From the NCBI GenBank assembly GCA_903887655.1, contig CAISQQ010000453.1:1-10506 (forward strand): 10,506 bases of DNA. The letters are read 5' to 3'. Shown here in pieces: positions 5,724-10,506 of the stretch. The stretch's first letter is position 1. Each line of letters begins with the position of its first letter. The notes below the pieces were generated by a model, which worked only from the letters and a program-made list of their open reading frames with translations, had not been told where the DNA came from and did no database searches. The translations under genes and the position numbers were made by a program. This DNA comes from an uncultured Burkholderiales bacterium. GTDB lineage: Bacteria > Pseudomonadota > Gammaproteobacteria > Burkholderiales > Burkholderiaceae_C.

Positions 5724-8011
5724 GGCTTGAGCTCCTCTTCATGGAGGGATGACTTGGGGTCAACGCTCGCCCATGCCGCATTCAAGCGAGTGCTTTGGCG
5801 TTTGCGCCACACCGACCAGGCTGGCCACACCAACAGCAACAAGAGTGCGGGCAATAAGAAAAAAGGCCAAACCACCGCCTGATTCCATTCGTCAATCTTG
5901 GCGCGCCTCATGCGAGTATCCACTCTTAGGTAGCTCACATGGTCTCGAATAATGTTGGAGGGTTTGCCGTTGTGCACCCAAGGTTGATAAGCGCCTCCAA
6001 ACTCATCAGACCAGCCAAAAATCAACACGGCGTCGTCTTGCATCAAGGCCTCCATTTTTTTGATCAAGGCCAGTCGCTCGGGAGTGTTGTCCATGTCCTT
6101 CATGGCCTCAAATAAATGGTCATATTCGGGGTTGGAATAATTGGAAGCATTTTCCCCGCCGAATTTCACTTTACCGTTGGGCCCATACAGAAGGAAAAGA
6201 AAGTTTTCGGGATCGGGATAATCGGCGAGCCACCCCGCGTAAAAAAATTGCGCCGAACCTTTGATCATTTTGTCTTGCCAGCGGTTGAAGTCGGTGTTTC
6301 GGATTTCAAGCTGGATATTGAGCTTGGCAAACTGCTTGGCCACCCAATCCCATTTGGCTTTGTAGCCCGGTCCAACGCCTTGCGTGTCGAAGTTGATCAC
6401 CAACGGTTGTCCCGTTTTGGCGTCTCGCCCATTGGGGTAGCCCGCCAAGCTCAATAAGCGTTTGGCCTCTTCAAGGGTCTTTCTCGGTTGCGAGGGTGAC
6501 TTCATGTCGTAGAGCAAGGGGTTCAAGGCGTTGGGGTCTGCGCCAAACACTCCGGGCACCACCAAGCTTGAATTGGCCTTGGCTCTGTTGTTTTCAAATA
6601 TCGCGATGTATTCCTGAAAATCAAAGGCCATGGTGATGGCTTGGCGCAAGAGTTTGTGGCGCTCGGCCTCTTGGGGCGTTTTACCCGCACCCACCACAGG
6701 GTCTAGCCAATTGAAGCCAAAAAACCACTGCCCCACTTGTAGCGTGCTGGGCAATTGAACCTGGTGAGATTTGAGCTCGGAGGCGACCCCTGTCTCGTCT
6801 TGAATAGCGACTTGGTAGAGAATGCCCTGCTCGCCTCGTTCAATTTGTGGGGTGTCGTAATAGCCTTGAACAAATTTGGTGCTGATGGAGGTCTTTTCCT
6901 TGTCTCTCAAGGTGAGAATTTGGTCGACAAAAGGCATGGTTTTGCCGCAATCATTCAAGCGACCACTCTCTCGATCTTCAGGCTCGCCTTCACAAGGATA
7001 GGGCACACCGCGAAAATTGGGGTTTTTTTGGAGCAGCATTTTTGAATTGGGCTCGTGCACGGTGAGCATGAATGGACCCGTGCCCACCGGCCAGATATCC
7101 GAGGTGAAATTTTTCTCCACCATCCCCGGCTGGGCATAAAAAGCATCCACCTCCCAAGCCACAGGCGCAAAGAACGTCATGGCCAACCAGTAATTGAATT
7201 GAGGATAGAGACCCTTGACCTTGATCCTCAAGGTGTAGCGATCCATCACTTGCACGCCTTCAAAGTTCAAGTCGCGAAAATCAAGCCAAGGCAAGGGTTT
7301 TTTGGCATTGAATGTCAAGCTGCCACGCTTGGCCTTCATCTCTTCATTGAGGGCTTTGACGCGCTGTCCATACCCATCAAAGCCCACTATTTTTTCTGAC
7401 AAAAAACCATAGGAGGGTGAGATGATTCTTGGCGTGGCCAAGCGCTTGATGCCATAGGCGTAGTCATCGGCGACCAATTCGCGAGTCCCTGTCTTGGGAA
7501 AATCATAAGGTGTTTTTTTGTCTTTGAGATCGGCCGCACTCAAATGGCTGTACAACAACTCGCCATTGTCGGTTTTTGCAAAGGCTGGGTGAGGTGCAAA
7601 CAGAATGCCTTTTTGAAGTTTCAATTCAAAAACACTCACGGCCACTTTTTGCTGATCAGAAGCGCTCAATGGCTTGCTTTTGAAATGCAACTCACGCCCG
7701 CCTTGATCCAAGTAAGTGACCTGGGGCAGTTGCACCAGGGTCTTGGGCTCGACTTCGTAGGGCCGTTTTAAGTAATGGTATTTGAGAGGCGGCTCGTAAA
7801 CGGCGTAAGTCCAAGTCGTCTCGTTGCTGCTGTAAGACGATGCCGAGTCAAGGTGTTTGGGGCCCTCCAAATAAGAACTCACCAAAACATTTTGATCGAT
7901 CAAATCTTGTGAAATGGGTGCGTTCAACACCCAGGCGTGTCCCCACACGACTTGCATCAACAAGACGCCAGCAACTCCATCACGCATCAAGCGCTTGAGG
8001 CAACAGCACAT
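5720..8011 (-). CDS. Periplasmic peptide-binding protein, SBP_bac_5/YejA-like, with C-terminal membrane anchor
   Basis: With the ATG at 8011 this is a 763-residue protein, long for YejA/DppA (usually about 500-600). Family marks are WPVGTGPFML (307-316), FFGFNWLDP, LLRQAITMAFDFQEYI, the EEAKRLLSLAGYPNG stretch, and GWLADYPDPENF (593-604). It should capture peptides in the periplasm and deliver them to the two permeases. Residues 1-26 form a plausible signal peptide: basic start CLKRLMRD, hydrophobic GVAGVLLMQVVW, cut after GHA. There is no lipobox. A hydrophobic segment at 713-734 (WPFFLLPALLLLLVWPAW) followed by RKR and a polar tail of about 29 residues predicts a membrane anchor with the tail in the cytoplasm, which is unusual for Gram-negative binding proteins. 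Cys340 and Cys355 flank a short acidic stretch and could form a disulfide. The frame is also open to a GTG at 8053, adding 14 residues. I prefer 8011 because the signal peptide is then normal, but neither start has a good ribosome site. It is the first gene of the importer operon. Confidence 0.92.
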   Translation of the reverse strand: MCCCLKRLMRDGVAGVLLMQVVWGHAWVLNAPISQDLIDQNVLVSSYLEGPKHLDSASSYSSNETTWTYAVYEPPLKYHYLKRPYEVEPKTLVQLPQVTYLDQGGRELHFKSKPLSASDQQKVAVSVFELKLQKGILFAPHPAFAKTDNGELLYSHLSAADLKDKKTPYDFPKTGTRELVADDYAYGIKRLATPRIISPSYGFLSEKIVGFDGYGQRVKALNEEMKAKRGSLTFNAKKPLPWLDFRDLNFEGVQVMDRYTLRIKVKGLYPQFNYWLAMTFFAPVAWEVDAFYAQPGMVEKNFTSDIWPVGTGPFMLTVHEPNSKMLLQKNPNFRGVPYPCEGEPEDRESGRLNDCGKTMPFVDQILTLRDKEKTSISTKFVQGYYDTPQIERGEQGILYQVAIQDETGVASELKSHQVQLPSTLQVGQWFFGFNWLDPVVGAGKTPQEAERHKLLRQAITMAFDFQEYIAIFENNRAKANSSLVVPGVFGADPNALNPLLYDMKSPSQPRKTLEEAKRLLSLAGYPNGRDAKTGQPLVINFDTQGVGPGYKAKWDWVAKQFAKLNIQLEIRNTDFNRWQDKMIKGSAQFFYAGWLADYPDPENFLFLLYGPNGKVKFGGENASNYSNPEYDHLFEAMKDMDNTPERLALIKKMEALMQDDAVLIFGWSDEFGGAYQPWVHNGKPSNIIRDHVSYLRVDTRMRRAKIDEWNQAVVWPFFLLPALLLLLVWPAWSVWRKRQSTRLNAAWASVDPKSSLHEEELKP
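5732..5737 (-). promoter_or_regulatory. Ribosome binding site of the YejB-like permease gene
   Basis: On the minus strand this reads GAGGAG, 8 bases before the ATG at 5723. It lies within the last codons of the binding-protein gene (the HEEELKP tail). It is the clearest ribosome site in the importer operon and fixes the permease start. Confidence 0.8.
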
Positions 8012-8151
8012 GGGATTGATCAATTGATGTAGGGCTAAAGAAAAATCAAACACACGTCGTCCAACCCACCAAGTATCTCATCTTGAGAGAAGACAGTTCA
8101 CATCGTCAGGCATATTGTCGATCAAAACCCGTCCAGCAAATTTTGATATTT
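8012..8151 (-). promoter_or_regulatory. Leader region of the importer operon
   Basis: This short gap after the receptor gene terminator must hold the promoter of the importer operon if the terminator is efficient. The best guess for a -10 element is GATACT (minus strand, about 8063-8068, just before the GGTGGG stretch), with only a poor match to a -35 box upstream. I see no Fur box or riboswitch. The position of the promoter is not established. Confidence 0.25.
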
Positions 8152-8220
8152 AAAAAACAAAAAAAAGACCAGAGAGCAAGAGGGGTTTTCTCATGCACCC
8201 CTCTCAACACTCGGGTCTTT
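8152..8220 (-). terminator. Intrinsic terminator after the TonB-dependent receptor gene
   Basis: Read on the minus strand, two nested inverted repeats are followed by a T-rich run. The outer arms are AAAGACC (8214-8220) and GGTCTTT (8164-8170). The inner arms are AGAGGGGT (8197-8204) and ACCCCTCT (8179-8186), an 8-bp perfect stem with a 10-base loop. After GGTC the strand continues with eight T, one G and six T (8152-8166). Placement about 50 bases after the receptor stop codon fits transcription termination of that gene and separates it from the importer operon. Confidence 0.8.
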
Positions 8221-8221
8221 G

Positions 8222-8262
8222 GATTCCACACTCGAGCCGCTTGAGCTCGAAGCGGTGGAATC
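8222..8262 (-). repeat. Hairpin directly after the receptor stop codon
   Basis: Arms GATTCCAC (8222-8229) and GTGGAATC (8255-8262) are perfectly complementary. An inner stem CCGCTT/AAGCGG (8237-8242 and 8250-8255) shares one base with the outer arm and encloses GAGCTCG. It has no T-run of its own and is followed directly by the terminator hairpin. It could protect the 3' end of the receptor mRNA or assist termination. The 8-base word TCGGGTCT occurs on both sides (8211-8218 and 8261-8268). Confidence 0.6.
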
Positions 8263-8267
8263 GGGTC

Positions 8268-10506
8268 TCAATAGAACTTGTAGCTCAATTTGGCCATCAA
8301 AGCACGTCCCAATGGATCGGTGTAACGGGGATCGTAGCCTTGTTGGAAGGTCGCGCCCTGGTTGGAGAATGGGGGTGAGGTGTTGAAGACATTTTTCAAA
8401 ACCACACCCAAATTCATGTTCTTGATGCCTGTGTAGCCCCAACCCGCGTCAACCACGGTGTATGCTTTCACTTGGTTGTAGACGTCGGTCTGCACGTTTT
8501 CATCCGTATAGCCAGAGATGTAGCGCAGTCCCAAGCTGTAGCGCTGGGCGCCTGAATTCAAGCTGGTGCTCAAATAATGTCTCCAACGGAAGATGGGACT
8601 CGAGTCCTTGTAGAGTCCGACGTTTTCAACATACTCTCCGCCAATGGTGCGTTGGTATTTGTAAGAAAGCACCAAAGTACCTTCATAGTTGACCGTCAAA
8701 CGACCCACATCGGGAATGGCCGAGGCCCAAGCGGCTGAGAAGTCCAAGCCATTGGTTTTGACATTGCCCAAGTTGGCGGTGAGCGTGTTGATGTAAGCAA
8801 TGGCGTTGGAGTTGGGTACCACCGTACAGCCATCGTATTGTTGAGACTGTGCAGCACCCAAGGTATTACAACGGGTGATCCTGTTGGCATACGTGGTGGG
8901 ATCCGCAAAAATGGTCTGCTCAGGGAAACCGCTGATTTGGTTGGTCAAAAAGATGTTCCAGTAGTCCACGGTCATCAACAAATCTTGAGAGGGCTTGAAG
9001 GCCGTTCCCAAGCTGAAGGATGTCGATTTTTCGGGTTGCAAGGCTGGGTTTCCACCTTGGAGTGCCTGGGTTTGCTGTCCGCAGTCGCGGGAAGCTATAC
9101 CGGCTGCCGTGACTTTGCCGCCTGGGCACAAGATCGGGTCGTTGTAGGCATTTTGCGTGTAGGTCGCAGCCTGGGGACCGTAGAGCTCATCCAAGGAAGG
9201 TGCTCTAAAGCCCGTGCTCGCTGAGCCACGCAAAATGGTGCTGGGTGAAGCGGTGTAACGGAACGCCAATTTGGGATTGAGTGTTTTACCAAAATCGCTG
9301 TATTGGTCATAGCGTGCAGCAGCCTGGAGCTCGAGACGCTTGGAGACTGGCATGAGCAACTCAGCGGTCAAAGCGGTCACATTGCGATTGGCACCATCAA
9401 CGTGATAGGGTGACAAACCGGCGGAAGGCACCGAGTTCACCATGTTGTCGTTGGTGTCTGAGTTGTATTTCTCCTGGCGCAATTCACCACCCAATGAGAT
9501 GGCTGCTTTACCGCCGTCCATGGCAAAGAGCTCACGATTAACCCGTGCGTCAATTCCAATGGCAGAGCCCACCCCAGTTTGAAGCATTCCAAATGCTTTG
9601 TTGGCGGCGATGTAGCTCAAAGCGTCAGCGGTGTTCGAGCCAAAAGGATTCAAGAGGCCACTCGTGATGCCTTTTTGAATCATGGACTTGTTGACGTAGC
9701 CGTTGGTGGCGCTGTCACTCACAGCACTGCGGGTGGCGTACCATCCGGTTTGGTAATCCCAGTCACCAATGGTGCCGGTCAAATCAGCCACCATGCGAGA
9801 AGCATTGGCCTGCGCCAAGGTTTCACGTCCACCGGCTGGGACCATGCGCCAGCCTATGCCTGTGAGGCCTTTTGAAGTGTCCAGACCCGGGTAGGTGCTG
9901 GGGTAAAAAGGACTGCTCGTGGGCATGGTGAGGCCCGTGACTGGATCAGGTGCCACGTGGGAGACATTGGTGTTTTGAGAAGCAACGGCCGACAAGGTCA
10001 GCACATGGTCACCCCCCAACTTGAAGGTGCCTTTGGCGTTGACGTTGGTGTTGTCGGTTTGTGGAATCAAATCAATGGCCGCCGTGTAATCGAAGCGACA
10101 TACTCCAGTCCCCAAGGAGACAGACAAGGGAGGCGCGCAATTGGGATAGGTCAAGTTACCAGAACCCGTGCCCCCACCCTTTTTGGTATAAGAGAAATTG
10201 GCGGGGAAAGTGGTGCCTGACGTTTTGGCCAGGCCCTGTGAAGGAATTAAGCCTGAGGCACCGAAGCTGCGATCAAGGGCAATCAAAGAGGATTGCGAGC
10301 GGTTGTCGATTGAAAACCACATGTTGTAGCCATCAGCGTCCAAATTGCCTTTGCCCGCTGAGAAGGTCATTCGCTTGGCTTGACCACCCCCAGCAGAAGT
10401 GGGACTCAAAGACTCCATGCTCAAGTCCATGCCAGAGTAATTTTTCTTGGTAATGAAGTTCACCACCCCGCCCACCGCATCGGTGCCGTAGATGGCTGAA
10501 GCACCA
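8268..10506 (-). CDS. TonB-dependent outer-membrane receptor (5' end outside the window)
   Basis: The frame is open from the right edge of the window to the TGA at 8268-8270, giving about 745 residues. The start, signal peptide, TonB box and most of the plug domain lie beyond the edge. The visible part begins with the end of the plug, GASAIYGTDAVGG followed by VVNFITKK, a hallmark of the family. A long beta-barrel follows with alternating polar/hydrophobic strands and typical marks: RYDQYSDFGKTLNPKLAFRY, TGFRAPSLDELYGP (around 9170-9220), NPALQPEKSTSFSLG, and a final aromatic strand ALMAKLSYKFY. Cysteines come in pairs inside predicted loops: NCAPP..GVC, LCPGG..RDC and RCNTL..DGC. These probably form disulfides on the outside. 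The receptor should take up a scarce ligand with energy from TonB-ExbB-ExbD. The ligand is not evident, but the neighbouring peptide importer in the same direction suggests a peptide or peptide-like molecule. A GTG at 10475 is internal to the plug and is not the start. Confidence 0.95.
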   Translation of the reverse strand, partial: GASAIYGTDAVGGVVNFITKKNYSGMDLSMESLSPTSAGGGQAKRMTFSAGKGNLDADGYNMWFSIDNRSQSSLIALDRSFGASGLIPSQGLAKTSGTTFPANFSYTKKGGGTGSGNLTYPNCAPPLSVSLGTGVCRFDYTAAIDLIPQTDNTNVNAKGTFKLGGDHVLTLSAVASQNTNVSHVAPDPVTGLTMPTSSPFYPSTYPGLDTSKGLTGIGWRMVPAGGRETLAQANASRMVADLTGTIGDWDYQTGWYATRSAVSDSATNGYVNKSMIQKGITSGLLNPFGSNTADALSYIAANKAFGMLQTGVGSAIGIDARVNRELFAMDGGKAAISLGGELRQEKYNSDTNDNMVNSVPSAGLSPYHVDGANRNVTALTAELLMPVSKRLELQAAARYDQYSDFGKTLNPKLAFRYTASPSTILRGSASTGFRAPSLDELYGPQAATYTQNAYNDPILCPGGKVTAAGIASRDCGQQTQALQGGNPALQPEKSTSFSLGTAFKPSQDLLMTVDYWNIFLTNQISGFPEQTIFADPTTYANRITRCNTLGAAQSQQYDGCTVVPNSNAIAYINTLTANLGNVKTNGLDFSAAWASAIPDVGRLTVNYEGTLVLSYKYQRTIGGEYVENVGLYKDSSPIFRWRHYLSTSLNSGAQRYSLGLRYISGYTDENVQTDVYNQVKAYTVVDAGWGYTGIKNMNLGVVLKNVFNTSPPFSNQGATFQQGYDPRYTDPLGRALMAKLSYKFY

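Noticed and set aside
5463..5882. 139-codon open frame on the + strand across the junction of binding-protein and permease genes
   Set aside because: It lies opposite two clearly real, overlapping genes and has no family features.
10061..10453. 130-codon open frame on the + strand opposite the receptor gene
   Set aside because: The minus-strand frame encodes conserved TonB-receptor sequence over the whole stretch, so the opposite frame is a shadow.
10473..10475. GTG at 10475 as the start of the receptor gene
   Set aside because: The same frame continues to the window edge and encodes GASAIYGTDA, the conserved plug motif, so the codon is internal.

Overview
The window looks like a piece of a betaproteobacterial chromosome, most likely Burkholderiales and perhaps Comamonadaceae-like. 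This placement is an inference from protein style: a TonB-dependent receptor, Gram-negative envelope transport genes, moderate G+C and dense gene packing. No rRNA or other marker gene is present to confirm it. I see no tRNA, CRISPR array, integrase or intact insertion sequence.

Left block (1-1035, + strand): the last ~106 codons of an FtsX/MacB/LolC-LolE-type ABC permease, followed three bases later by its ATPase. The ATPase is closest in style to LolD. Together they form the end of an operon whose start lies outside the window, probably for lipoprotein release or another export step driven from the inner membrane. This block converges on the next one across a 213-bp gap without genes (1036-1248).

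Central block (1249-8053, - strand): a complete peptide-type ABC importer in the order solute-binding protein, DppB-type permease, DppC-type permease, fused double ATPase. This is the yejABEF order known from enterobacteria, where the system imports oligopeptides and peptide antibiotics such as microcin C. The genes are tightly coupled: a 4-bp ATGA overlap, then gaps of 67 and 4 bp. Three parts are unusual. The binding protein carries a C-terminal transmembrane anchor. The DppC-type permease has a long N-terminal part with extra membrane segments. The ATPase linker carries a four-cysteine motif like that of Opp/Dpp ATPases.

Right block (8268-10506, - strand): the C-terminal ~745 residues of a TonB-dependent outer-membrane receptor, cut by the window edge. 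It lies upstream of the importer in the same direction and is separated from it by a hairpin plus an apparent intrinsic terminator (8152-8262). The simplest reading is an envelope-spanning uptake route: the receptor moves a peptide or peptide-like ligand across the outer membrane, a tethered binding protein captures it in the periplasm, and the Yej/Dpp-like ABC complex imports it. The substrate is not determined by the sequence.
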